DNA from: an uncultured Mycolicibacterium sp. | GTDB taxonomy: Bacteria; Actinomycetota; Actinomycetes; Mycobacteriales; Mycobacteriaceae | Assembly (NCBI GenBank): GCA_945957405.1 | Contig: CAMFLL010000031.1 | Location: 1 to 36,297 of the forward strand | Direction of reading: 5' to 3' | DNA: 36,297 nucleotides | Part shown: positions 1 through 7,524 of the stretch, piece by piece | Numbering within the stretch: the stretch's first letter is position 1 | Layout of the letters: each line of letters begins with the position of its first letter | The notes under the pieces: model-generated | What the model was told of the DNA's origin: nothing | Databases searched by the model: none | The model's input: the letters and a program-made list of their open reading frames with translations, nothing else | Translations under genes and position numbers: made by a program

Positions 1-135
1 TCGGCGGCGGCGGGGGGGGGGTCCCGACCGGGGGCCCCCAATCCGGGTGGGTGTGTGGGCGGGCTAATACTTGTGTGGTGGTGGGGGCGGGTTCCGGCGC
101 CCCCACGCCGGACACCAGGAAAAGGAGATTGCCCG
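1..135. other. Leader region of the amine oxidase gene, G-rich
   Basis: No gene is visible here. The segment contains a run of ten G at 12-21, a perfect GGGGGCCCCC palindrome at 30-39 and a perfect 6-bp stem (94-99 with 106-111, six-base loop) just before the ribosome binding site. The homopolymer density is higher than in the rest of the window except for 6665-6742. I cannot place a convincing -10 hexamer. The run may be real or may reflect base-calling error. Confidence 0.4.
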
Positions 136-2088
136 ATGAGCACCACGATCGACAGTGTCGAGACGCTCGACGCCGCTGCAGTGCCCGCCCCCGATCATCC
201 GCTGACCCCGCTGAGCGCGGAGGAGATCCGCGAGACACGGCGAATCATCGAGGACAACGGATTGCTCAGTGACAGTGTGCGATTCGTCTATGTCGCACTC
301 GACGAGCCGCACAAGCAGGTGGTGTTGGCGTTCCAGCCGGGTGATCCGATCGAGCGGCGCGCCCGCGTGCTGCTGCTGGACCGTGCCACCGGCATCGGCA
401 GTGACCTGGTGGTCTCGGTGACACAGCGCGATATCGTGACGCGCGTCGAGGTCGACAGCACCGCCGACGGCCACGTGCCGATCCTCGACGAGGAGTTCGA
501 GGACATCGAGGCGTTCCTGCTCGAATGCCCGGAATGGCTCGAGGCGATGAAGCGCCGCGATCTCAACCCGACCGATGTGCGCGCGGTTCCGTTGTCGGCC
601 GGTGTGTTCGGGCACGAGGACGAGGTGGGCAAGCGAATCGTGCGGGTGCTGGCGTTCTACCAGTACGACGCCGCGGACCTGCCGTGGGCCCATCCCATCG
701 ACGGTGTGGTGGCCTACGTCGACCTCACCGGACGCACGGTGGTCAAGGTGATCGACGAGATCGAACTGCCCCTGCCCACCGAGCGCGGTCAGTGGGATGC
801 CGAACCGCACGCGGTGCCGGCCCGAACCGATCTGCGGCCCATCGAGATCACGCAACCCGAGGGCCCGAGCTTCCGCGTCGACGGTAACCAGATCACCTGG
901 GCGGACTGGTCTTTCCGGTTCGGCTTCGATGTGCGCGAAGGGCTGACACTGCATCAGATCTCGCTGCACGACGGTGCCACCGAACGCCCGGTGGTGTACC
1001 GTGCCTCGATCGCCGAGATGGTGGTGCCCTATGCCGACCCGTCACCGGTACGGTACTGGCAGAACTACTTCGACCAGGGTGAGTACCTGTTCGGCCGGTA
1101 CACCAACTCACTGGAGCTGGGCTGCGATTGCCTGGGCGACATCACCTATTTCGATGTGACGATCGCCGACGAGCAGGGCCATCCGAAGGTCATGAAGAAC
1201 GCGATCTGTCTGCACGAGGAGGATTTCGGCGTGCTGTGGAAGCACACCGACATGTTCAACGGTATGGCCGAGACCCGGCGGTCGCGTCGCCTGGTCATCT
1301 CCTTCTTCCTGACCATCGGCAACTACGACTACGGCTTCTACTGGTACCTCTATCTCGACGGCACCATCCAGTTGGAGGCCAAGGCCACCGGCATCGTGTT
1401 CGCCTCGGCGTACCGGGGTCCCGACGGATTCTCCACCGAGATGGCCCCCGGCCTCGGTGCGCCGTTCCACCAGCACATGTTCTCCGCACGGCTCGACATG
1501 GCCGTCGACGGTCACGAGAACGTCGTCGAGGAGGTCGACGCGGTGGCGGTCCCGATGGGGCCGGACAATCCCTGGGGTAACGCCTTCCGCCCGCAGAAGA
1601 CACGGCTGACGCGGGAGTCGGAGGCCATGCGCGTCGCCGACAACCTCAAGGCCCGCACCTGGCACATCACCAACCCCACCAAGCAGAACAGGTTGGGGCA
1701 GAACGTGGGGTACGCACTGCACCCGGAGGGGCAGCCGGTGCTGCTGGCCGACCCGTCCAGCTCCATCGCCAAACGCGCTGCCTTCGCCACGAAGCACCTG
1801 TGGGTGACGAAATATGATCCGGCGGAGCGGTATCCGGCCGGCCAGTTCGTCAATCAGCATCCCGGTGATGCCGGACTGCCCGCCTTCGTCGCGCAGGACC
1901 GCGATATCGACGGGCAGGACATCGTGGTGTGGCACACCTTCGGGCTCACCCACTTCCCGCGCCCCGAAGACTGGCCGGTGATGCCGGTGGACTACGCCGG
2001 CTTCAAGTTGAAGCCCGTCGGGTTCTTCGACCACAACCCGGCGTTGAACGTTCCCGCTGCGCCGAAGTCACATTGCTGCGAGAGTTAG
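136..2088 (+). CDS. Copper-containing primary amine oxidase
   Basis: Oxidatively deaminates primary amines to aldehydes with release of H2O2 and ammonia, using copper and a self-made topaquinone (TPQ) cofactor. Seen in the sequence: TPQ precursor Y397 in the motif IGNYDYGF, catalytic base D313 in NYFDQGEY, and copper ligands H445 and H447 (HQH) and H606 (LTHFPRPEDWPVMP). The D-to-Y spacing of 84 and the H447-to-H606 spacing of 159 match what I recall of Arthrobacter amine oxidase. The 650-residue length is normal and no signal peptide is seen, so it is probably cytosolic. I chose ATG 136 because AAAGGAG lies at 121-127; an in-frame GTG at 55 has no such site. The C-terminus ends in an unusual CCES. 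The substrate (phenylethylamine, tyramine or histamine class) cannot be told from sequence. A small membrane-protein gene follows after three bases. Confidence 0.95.
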   Translation: MSTTIDSVETLDAAAVPAPDHPLTPLSAEEIRETRRIIEDNGLLSDSVRFVYVALDEPHKQVVLAFQPGDPIERRARVLLLDRATGIGSDLVVSVTQRDIVTRVEVDSTADGHVPILDEEFEDIEAFLLECPEWLEAMKRRDLNPTDVRAVPLSAGVFGHEDEVGKRIVRVLAFYQYDAADLPWAHPIDGVVAYVDLTGRTVVKVIDEIELPLPTERGQWDAEPHAVPARTDLRPIEITQPEGPSFRVDGNQITWADWSFRFGFDVREGLTLHQISLHDGATERPVVYRASIAEMVVPYADPSPVRYWQNYFDQGEYLFGRYTNSLELGCDCLGDITYFDVTIADEQGHPKVMKNAICLHEEDFGVLWKHTDMFNGMAETRRSRRLVISFFLTIGNYDYGFYWYLYLDGTIQLEAKATGIVFASAYRGPDGFSTEMAPGLGAPFHQHMFSARLDMAVDGHENVVEEVDAVAVPMGPDNPWGNAFRPQKTRLTRESEAMRVADNLKARTWHITNPTKQNRLGQNVGYALHPEGQPVLLADPSSSIAKRAAFATKHLWVTKYDPAERYPAGQFVNQHPGDAGLPAFVAQDRDIDGQDIVVWHTFGLTHFPRPEDWPVMPVDYAGFKLKPVGFFDHNPALNVPAAPKSHCCES

Positions 2089-2091
2089 GGG

Positions 2092-2529
2092 ATGGCATTC
2101 GCGAGCACCGCGCCCATGCCCGCCGCCGTGTACGGGCGGCGGGTGTGCGCGGTGCTCGCCGCCGTGTCGGCTGGGCTGCACGGCATGATGGCCACGCAGG
2201 CCCAGAGCCTGTTCGGCGCGGGTGTGATCGTCGCGATGATGGCGGTGTGCCTCTACTGCGCCCGTGACCTGTGGCTGTCGGGCTCGCTGCGGTCCTGGTG
2301 TGTGGTGGCGGTGATGAACCTCGCCATGGTCGCCGTGCACTGGTCGGTGCCCGGCTGCCACCCGTCGGCCGGCACTGTGACGTCGACGCCGGCGTCGACG
2401 CTGATGATGACGGCGTCGACGTTGGCGGTCACCGAGGCCGTGATCGCGACCGCGGTGTTGTTCTATCGCACCCGTGACCGGGCCGCCCTGCTGGGCCGTC
2501 AGGCCCCGCCTAACGCGTGGGTGGGGTGA
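2092..2529 (+). CDS. Small four-helix membrane protein, unknown function
   Basis: A 145-residue protein starting three bases after the amine oxidase stop codon, so almost certainly co-transcribed and translationally coupled. I see four hydrophobic stretches, at roughly residues 17-35, 40-57, 66-84 and 103-124, with short loops containing Cys, Met and His (HGMMATQ, CLYCARD, PGCHPS). I do not recognise the family. The Met/Cys/His content and the copper enzyme next door make a copper-related role thinkable, but that is only inference from context. The last 20 bases overlap the convergent VOC gene. Codon use is typical of the window, and the alternating hydrophobic helices argue that the reading frame is real. 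Confidence 0.65.
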   Translation: MAFASTAPMPAAVYGRRVCAVLAAVSAGLHGMMATQAQSLFGAGVIVAMMAVCLYCARDLWLSGSLRSWCVVAVMNLAMVAVHWSVPGCHPSAGTVTSTPASTLMMTASTLAVTEAVIATAVLFYRTRDRAALLGRQAPPNAWVG

Positions 2530-3343
2530 ACTGGCTCAGCACGAATAGCGCGCCACCGGGATCACGCACCGTCGCGGTCTTGGTCCACTCGTTGTTCGCG
2601 GTGGATTCGACTGTGCCACCGAGGTTTTCGACCGTCGCCGCGGAGTCGTCGCGGTCGGTCACGGTGAAGGACACCTGCCAGAAGTCGCGATGGCCCTCGG
2701 TGACCAGCCCGATCCAGGCGACGGCGTCCTCGTACCCGGGCGGGGCGATTGCGTCGGCCTGCACCGCGCGGATGTCGGGGTAGACGGTGGCCTCCAGGTG
2801 GTCGCCGTATCCCGGGCGACGGATCATCGACGCGAAACCGACGTCGTCGACCTCCCAGCCCAGGATCGGGGCGTAGAAGGCCGCCGCCACATGCGCGTCG
2901 GTGGTCTGCAGATCGCTGAAGTTCCAGGTACCCGGCTCGTTGACCAGTTGCGCTCCTGGCCTGTTCTTCGCCTGCCACAGCCGGAAGTCGGCGCCGCGCG
3001 GGGACCGGATGCCGGCCTGGCGTCCGCCGGGGCCGGCGTCCACGGGGTCGACGGTGACCGTGCCGCCCGCCTCGACGAATTTCGTGGTGGTCGCGTCGAC
3101 GTCATCGACGGCGATGTAGGTGTGCCACGCGATCTCCTCGCCCGGTTCGGCAGGCGCGATCGCCGCCACATCCTGACCACCTATCGTCGCGATCAGGTAG
3201 CTGCCCGGTGCGTCGGCCGGGACGGCGTCCTCGAAGGTCCAGTCGAACAGCCCGGCGTAGAAACGGCGGGCCTCGTCGACATCGTGCGCCACCGTGTCCA
3301 CCCAGCAGGGCACGCCATGCGGATAAGTCCGTGTCTTGGTCAC
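2510..3343 (-). CDS. Two-domain VOC (glyoxalase-like) protein, CFP32-type
   Basis: A 277-residue protein made of two vicinal-oxygen-chelate domains, about residues 8-125 and 135-272. Each has the family's opening (GVPCWVDT, then TWNFSDLQTTDAHVAAAFY) and the closing 'DPxGAxFxL' type strand (DPGGALFVLSQF). The pattern resembles the M. tuberculosis protein Rv0577 (CFP32). The chemistry is unknown; VOC proteins include dioxygenases, glyoxalases and non-catalytic binding proteins. The start is GTG 3343, preceded by AGGA. It lies 50 bases downstream of the FAD monooxygenase on the same strand, so the two probably form an operon under the TetR operators. A paralogue with the same architecture lies at 26707-27483. 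Confidence 0.85.
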   Translation of the reverse strand: MTKTRTYPHGVPCWVDTVAHDVDEARRFYAGLFDWTFEDAVPADAPGSYLIATIGGQDVAAIAPAEPGEEIAWHTYIAVDDVDATTTKFVEAGGTVTVDPVDAGPGGRQAGIRSPRGADFRLWQAKNRPGAQLVNEPGTWNFSDLQTTDAHVAAAFYAPILGWEVDDVGFASMIRRPGYGDHLEATVYPDIRAVQADAIAPPGYEDAVAWIGLVTEGHRDFWQVSFTVTDRDDSAATVENLGGTVESTANNEWTKTATVRDPGGALFVLSQFTPPTR

Positions 3344-3393
3344 CGTGTCCTGGTTCCCGGTGCCTGCGGCGCGTCAAACATCGTCATGGCTGC

Positions 3394-4533
3394 TCATCGG
3401 TAGACCAGACCGGACAGCCGCCACGCCAGTGCCGCCCGCACCGCCGGGATGCTGCCGGCCAGACCGAGGCCCATGTTGCGCAGCGGACGCACCGCGGGTG
3501 GCACTGTGGCCAGCCTGGTCATCCTGGACGTCAGCGACAGCACCTGCTCCGCATAGGGCCGTCGGCTCTGCGCATAGTCGTCGAGCAGGTTCTCGGGCTC
3601 CCCGGCGAGTACCCGGATGAGACTGTCGGACAGGGCGATGGCGTCCTGGATGCCAAGGTTCATGCCCTGGCCGCCGGCGGGGCTGTGCACGTGAGCGGCG
3701 TCGCCGGCCAGCAGCAGGCGTCCGTTGCGATAGGTGTCGGCAACGCGGTGGTGGATGCGGAACCGTGAACTCCAGCTCACGTCGGTGACCGTCACGCGGC
3801 CTCGACCCAGTCCGCGCTCATCGAGCAGGCGCTGCACCACGTCGGCGGTCGGGGTATCCGGCGCGTCGGCCATCGGTGCGACGACACGGTACCGGCCGTC
3901 CGGTAGCGGAGCGACGACCGTCAGACCGGCCCGCTCCCAGAACAGCACCACCTCGGCAGCGGAGACCTCACCCTGCAGATGTACGTCCGCGAGCATGAAC
4001 GATTCGGGGTATTCGCTGCCGCCGAAGCCGATCCCCGCCGACTGGCGGACCGTGCTGCGCATGCCGTCGGCGCCCACCACATAGCGGGCCCGCAGCGTGC
4101 GCCCGTCGTCGAGTGTCGCGGTCGCACCGTCGTCATCCTGCGTGAGTGCCACCAATGTGGTGGGCCGTTGCACGGTGCCGCCGAGCTCGGTCAGACGCTC
4201 GAGTAGCAATTGTTCGGTGTCACACTGCGGGATGGTCAGCGTGTAGGGGTACGCGGTGGGCAGCGACGCGAAGTCGATGGGGATCAGCGTGCGTGCCCGG
4301 TCGCGGATGATGAACCGCGGAACCTGCAGCCCGGCCTTCACCAGGCGGCGCGACACGTCGAGGTCTTCGAGAACCTCGAGCGTACGGGCGTTGACGGCGG
4401 CGGCGCGCGACGTGTTCGCGCCGGCGGCGAGGCCGTCGACCACCGTGGTGTCGACGTGGTGGGCGGCGAGGTTGGCGGCCAGGGTCAGCCCGGTCGGGCC
4501 GGCTCCCACGATCAGGACATCGGTGTCGAACAT
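3394..4533 (-). CDS. FAD-dependent aromatic-type monooxygenase (PHBH fold)
   Basis: A 379-residue class A flavoprotein monooxygenase, predicted to hydroxylate or epoxidise an aromatic or polycyclic compound using NAD(P)H and O2. Motifs seen: Rossmann GAGPTG at residues 10-15, the 'DG' motif region GADGMRS at about 154-160, and the 'GD' FAD-ribityl motif GDAAHVHSPAGGQGMN at 277-292. It lacks the thioredoxin-like C-terminal domain found in longer phenol-hydroxylase relatives. The start is ATG 4533 with a strong AAGGAG seven bases upstream. It is divergent from a tetR gene and shares a promoter region with three palindromes, so it is probably the main target of that repressor. The substrate cannot be assigned; it may serve catabolism or inactivation of an antibiotic-like molecule. 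Confidence 0.9.
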   Translation of the reverse strand: MFDTDVLIVGAGPTGLTLAANLAAHHVDTTVVDGLAAGANTSRAAAVNARTLEVLEDLDVSRRLVKAGLQVPRFIIRDRARTLIPIDFASLPTAYPYTLTIPQCDTEQLLLERLTELGGTVQRPTTLVALTQDDDGATATLDDGRTLRARYVVGADGMRSTVRQSAGIGFGGSEYPESFMLADVHLQGEVSAAEVVLFWERAGLTVVAPLPDGRYRVVAPMADAPDTPTADVVQRLLDERGLGRGRVTVTDVSWSSRFRIHHRVADTYRNGRLLLAGDAAHVHSPAGGQGMNLGIQDAIALSDSLIRVLAGEPENLLDDYAQSRRPYAEQVLSLTSRMTRLATVPPAVRPLRNMGLGLAGSIPAVRAALAWRLSGLVYR

Positions 4534-4556
4534 GGGGATCTCCTTCCGGATCAGCT

Positions 4557-4576
4557 ATGCCAACACGCGTTGGCAT
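4557..4576. promoter_or_regulatory. TetR operator 1 (monooxygenase side)
   Basis: Inverted repeat ATGCCAAC-ACGC-GTTGGCAT with perfect 8-bp arms, 24 bases upstream of the monooxygenase start. It shares the TGCC-A/T-AC ... GTTGGCA pattern and the 18-bp core length with operator 3 at 4619-4636. This is the expected arrangement for a TetR repressor controlling itself and the divergent gene. Confidence 0.8.
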
Positions 4577-4604
4577 GAGTCAGGGTGCGCGTGTTTTCCG
4601 GGAA

Positions 4605-4622
4605 TGTCAACAGCTGTTTGCC
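4605..4622. promoter_or_regulatory. Degenerate TetR operator 2
   Basis: TGTCAACAGCTGTTTGCC is a degenerate version of the same 18-bp element around a perfect AACAGCTGTT core. It overlaps operator 3 by four bases. On the minus strand its first six bases read TTGACA, a possible -35 hexamer, so binding here could block a promoter directly. Confidence 0.55.
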
Positions 4623-4636
4623 TACAATTGTTGGCA
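4619..4636. promoter_or_regulatory. TetR operator 3, over the tetR -10 and start codon
   Basis: TGCCTACAATTGTTGGCA is palindromic with a single mismatched pair. It covers the tetR -10 hexamer TACAAT (4623-4628) and reaches the first base of the start codon, so occupancy should shut off tetR itself (autorepression). Confidence 0.8.
4623..4628 (+). promoter_or_regulatory. -10 hexamer of tetR, leaderless
   Basis: TACAAT ends seven bases before ATG 4636, so transcription should begin at or next to the A of the start codon. No Shine-Dalgarno sequence precedes that ATG. Confidence 0.65.
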
Positions 4637-5178
4637 TGAGGCGCTCGTCCGAACAGACCAAGGCCGTGATACTGGCGGCGGCCCGGGAGAATTTCGCCAA
4701 CCTCGGCTACGAGGGGGCGACCATCCGCAGCATCGCCGCCGCCGCCGACATCGACCCGTCGATGGTCATGCGGTACTTCGGGAACAAGGACAAACTGTTC
4801 GCGGCCGCCGCGGAATTCGACCTGCGGTTCCCCGACCTCACCGGCGTGCCGACCGAACAGCTCGGCGCGGCGATGGTCGGGCACTTCCTCGAGCGCTGGG
4901 AGGGTGACGAGGCATTGATCCTGTTGTTGCGCTCGAGCACCACCAATGCCGAAGCGGCCCAACGGATGCGCGAGATCTTCGGTGCGCAGTTGGGGCCGGC
5001 CGTCGCTGCGCTGGCGCCGCAGGACTCGGCACGCCGGGCGGGTCTGATCGCGAGCCAGATGCTCGGTATCGCGCTCAGTCGCCTGGTGTTGCGGTTGCCA
5101 CCGGTGGTGGCGATGTCACGGGATGAGCTGGAGGCGTGGCTTGGTCCGACCATCCAGCGGTACCTCACGGAGCCGTGA
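4636..5178 (+). CDS. TetR-family repressor
   Basis: A 180-residue TetR-family regulator. The N-terminal helix-turn-helix covers about residues 8-54 (TKAVILAAARENFANLGYEG, then IRSIAAAADIDPSMVMRYFGNKDKL), and the C-terminal ligand-binding domain follows. I chose ATG 4636 over an in-frame upstream start at 4585 for three reasons: the HTH begins at the usual distance, a TACAAT hexamer lies seven bases upstream, and an operator palindrome covers that promoter. The likely role is a ligand-responsive repressor of itself and the divergent monooxygenase-VOC operon. The last 14 bases overlap the convergent accD3 gene. Confidence 0.92.
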   Translation: MRRSSEQTKAVILAAARENFANLGYEGATIRSIAAAADIDPSMVMRYFGNKDKLFAAAAEFDLRFPDLTGVPTEQLGAAMVGHFLERWEGDEALILLLRSSTTNAEAAQRMREIFGAQLGPAVAALAPQDSARRAGLIASQMLGIALSRLVLRLPPVVAMSRDELEAWLGPTIQRYLTEP

Positions 5179-6652
5179 GCCCGACCAGCCCCAGCCTGCG
5201 GTAGCGCTCCAGCCTGGCGGCCATCCGGTCGGAGTCGGGTGCCGCGGCCAGCGCCGCCACCTCGGCAGCGATGGCGTGCGCGACGCGCTTGGAGAACTCG
5301 ACGGCTTCGTCGGCGGCGTCGGGATACTCGGGCACCACGACGTCGACGATGCCGTTGCGCAGCAGATCGGCAGATCGAACACCTTGTGCCGCAGCCAGTT
5401 CGGGAGCGTGATCGGTATCGCGGAACACGATTGCGCTGGCGCCTTCGGGTGGCAGCGGGGCCAGCCAGCCATGCAGCGCGGCCAGCACCCGGTCGGCGGG
5501 CACCATCGCCAGGGCCGGCCCACCGCTGCCCTGCCCGATCAGCACCGAGACGGTCGGCACCGCCAGTGTCACCAGATCGGACAGACAGCGCGCGATCTCC
5601 GCGGCCAGGCCATCCTCTTCGGCTTCCTCTGACAGGGCCGGACCCGCGGTGTCGATCACGAGTACCAGCGGCAGTCTCAGCCCGGCCGCCAGCGCCATCC
5701 CGCGGCGTGCCTCACGCAGGGCGGCAGGTCCGACCATGCCGCCGACCAGGCGGCGCTGGCCCAGGACCACCACCGGTTGCCCGCCGAACCGCGCCAGGGC
5801 CAGCAGGGTGGTCGCGGCCTCACCTTCGCCGGTGCCGGACAGCAGCACGCGTTCCCCCGCACCGTGGCGCAGCAGGTCCGCGACACCGGGCCGGTCGGGG
5901 CGCCGCGAGGCCTCGACGGAGGTCCATGCGGGGACGTCGGGAATGGGCCCGACGGGCAGTGGCGGCGGGGGAGGGGCCGGTGGGTCGGCCACCACTTTCA
6001 GCGCCCAGTCCAGGGTGCGGCGCAACCCGTCGAGGGGGACGACACCGTCGATGACGCCGTGATGGCGCAGGTTCTCGGCGGTCTGCACACCGGACGGGAA
6101 GGGTTCGCCGTACAGGTGCTCGTAAACCCTGGGGCCGAGGAACCCGATGAGCGCCCCGGGTTCGGCCACCGTGATGTGGCCCAGCGAACCCCACGACGCG
6201 AAGACGCCGCCCGTCGTCGGGTGACGCAAGTACACCAGGTAGGGCAGATGGGCGTTCTTGTGCAGGGTGACGGCCGCGGCGATCTTGACCATCTGCAGGA
6301 AGGCCACCGTTCCCTCCTGCATGCGGGTGCCGCCTGAACTCGGCGACGCCAGCAGCGGTAGGCGTGCGGCGGTGGCCCGCTCGACGGCGGCGGTGATGCG
6401 CTCGGCCGCGGCCACCCCGATCGAGCCGGCCAGGAAATCGAACTCGCACGCGACCACCGCGACGCGGCGGCCGAATACCGTGCCCTCACCGGTCAGCACC
6501 GACTCGTCCAGGCCCGTCGCCGCCCGCGCCGCCGCGATCTCGGCGCGGTATTCGTCGGACATCGGAACCTCGACGGGCGTGGTGTCCCAGCTGATGAACG
6601 AACCCGGGTCCAGGACCGTATCCCGCAGTTCAAGGGCGCTGATGCGGCTCAC
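5165..6652 (-). CDS. accD3: Acyl-CoA carboxylase carboxyltransferase, AccD3
   Basis: A 495-residue carboxyltransferase with the beta-like half (about residues 20-235, with SPSSGGTRMQEG) fused to an alpha-like half (about 250-495). It transfers carboxyl from carboxybiotin to an acyl-CoA such as acetyl-CoA. The length is what I remember for M. tuberculosis AccD3 (Rv0904c, 495 aa), and the divergent echA6 neighbour also matches. No zinc-finger module is seen at the N-terminus, unlike E. coli AccD. The start is GTG 6652, preceded by TAGATT with a six-base gap, which suggests a leaderless mRNA. The biotinylated partner (AccA-type) is not in this window. The physiological substrate of AccD3 is not well established. 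Confidence 0.93.
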   Translation of the reverse strand: MSRISALELRDTVLDPGSFISWDTTPVEVPMSDEYRAEIAAARAATGLDESVLTGEGTVFGRRVAVVACEFDFLAGSIGVAAAERITAAVERATAARLPLLASPSSGGTRMQEGTVAFLQMVKIAAAVTLHKNAHLPYLVYLRHPTTGGVFASWGSLGHITVAEPGALIGFLGPRVYEHLYGEPFPSGVQTAENLRHHGVIDGVVPLDGLRRTLDWALKVVADPPAPPPPPLPVGPIPDVPAWTSVEASRRPDRPGVADLLRHGAGERVLLSGTGEGEAATTLLALARFGGQPVVVLGQRRLVGGMVGPAALREARRGMALAAGLRLPLVLVIDTAGPALSEEAEEDGLAAEIARCLSDLVTLAVPTVSVLIGQGSGGPALAMVPADRVLAALHGWLAPLPPEGASAIVFRDTDHAPELAAAQGVRSADLLRNGIVDVVVPEYPDAADEAVEFSKRVAHAIAAEVAALAAAPDSDRMAARLERYRRLGLVGLTAP

Positions 6653-6658
6653 AGGATG

Positions 6659-6664
6659 AATCTA
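6659..6664 (-). promoter_or_regulatory. -10 hexamer of accD3, leaderless
   Basis: On the minus strand TAGATT is followed by six bases and then GTG 6652. No Shine-Dalgarno sequence is present, so transcription should start at the initiation codon. Confidence 0.55.
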
Positions 6665-6760
6665 GCCCCCGCCCGCCCCCCCCCCCCCCACCCCCGCGCC
6701 CTCCCGCTAACTCCTTTTTTTGGGGCTTTTTTTGGGGGTTTTCGCGTCTGCTCGCCGGTG
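6665..6760. repeat. Homopolymer-rich intergenic DNA with one arm of a repeat
   Basis: Contains C14 at 6676-6689, T7 at 6715-6721, T7 at 6727-6733 and G5 at 6734-6738. It then has GCGTCTGCTCGC at 6744-6755, nearly the same as the right arm of the inverted repeat at 26580-26647. The matching left arm is not recognisable. This may be a decayed or wrongly assembled copy of the same mycobacterial intergenic element. Confidence 0.5.
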
Positions 6761-6780
6761 GGGTGAGAGTGCTGCGAGGT

Positions 6781-6786
6781 TAGGGT
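6781..6786 (+). promoter_or_regulatory. -10 hexamer of echA6, leaderless
   Basis: TAGGGT is followed by six bases and ATG 6793 with no Shine-Dalgarno sequence between, consistent with a leaderless transcript. Confidence 0.55.
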
Positions 6787-6792
6787 GGGCCA

Positions 6793-7524
6793 ATGATCGG
6801 TGTCACCCGGGTCGGAGACGTCACGACCGTCGAGTTGCAGCGGCCGGAGCGCCGCAACGCGCTGAACTCGCAACTCGTCGACGGTCTTCGTGACGCAATC
6901 GAGCAGGCCGCCAAGCAGGACGTCCGCGCGGTCGTCCTGACCGGACAGGGCACCGTGTTCTGCGCCGGCGCCGATCTCTCCGGTGACGCCTTCGCCGAGG
7001 ATTACCCGGACAAACTCATCGCGCTGAACAAGGCCATCGACGCCGTGCCGGTCCCGGTGGTGGCCGCGGTCAACGGACCTGCCATCGGAGCCGGCCTGCA
7101 GTTGGCCATGATCTGCGATCTACGCGTCGTGGCAGCGGAGGCGTTCTTTCAATTCCCGGTCGCCAAATACGGTCTGGCCCTGGACAACTGGAGCATCCGG
7201 CGACTGTCGTCCCTGGTGGGGCATGGTCGCGCGCGGTCGATGCTGCTCACCGCGGAGAAACTGAACAGCGATGTCGCGCTGCAGACCGGCATGGCCAACC
7301 GCATCGGCACCCTCGCCGACGCGCAGGCCTGGGCCGCCGAGATCGCGCAGTTGGCGCCCCTGGCGCTGCAGCACGCCAAGCGTGTGCTCAACGACGACGG
7401 CGCCTACGAGAGCCAGTGGCCCGAACACAAAGAGCTCTTCGACAAGGCGTGGGGTAGCCAGGACGTCATCGAGGCCCAGGTCGCGCGCATCGAGAAGCGG
7501 CCGCCGAACTTCCAGGGCGCGTGA
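6793..7524 (+). CDS. echA6: Enoyl-CoA hydratase-family protein EchA6
   Basis: A 243-residue crotonase-fold protein, the same length as M. tuberculosis EchA6 (Rv0905). Visible features: the CoA-binding strand region [11 protein letters not shown] (about 17-27), the oxyanion-hole region FCAGADLSG (about 57-65) and [16 protein letters not shown] (about 96-111). In M. tuberculosis, EchA6 is reported to lack hydratase activity and to carry long-chain acyl-CoA to FAS-II for mycolic acid synthesis; it is the target of tetrahydropyrazolopyrimidine compounds. I transfer that role by similarity and synteny. Its stop overlaps the next start (TGATG), so it leads a coupled operon with the Rv0906-like gene. 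Confidence 0.93.
   Translation: MIGVTRVGDVTTVELQRPERRNALNSQLVDGLRDAIEQAAKQDVRAVVLTGQGTVFCAGADLSGDAFAEDYPDKLIALNKAIDAVPVPVVAAVNGPAIGAGLQLAMICDLRVVAAEAFFQFPVAKYGLALDNWSIRRLSSLVGHGRARSMLLTAEKLNSDVALQTGMANRIGTLADAQAWAAEIAQLAPLALQHAKRVLNDDGAYESQWPEHKELFDKAWGSQDVIEAQVARIEKRPPNFQGA

Noticed and set aside
55..135. GTG-initiated N-terminal extension of the amine oxidase
   Set aside because: The added residues are low-complexity Gly/Trp/Pro with no ribosome site, and ATG 136 has AAAGGAG at ideal distance.
4563..4635. Upstream in-frame start (4585) for tetR
   Set aside because: It would add 17 residues before the HTH and run through the operators; the ATG at 4636 has a correctly spaced TACAAT.
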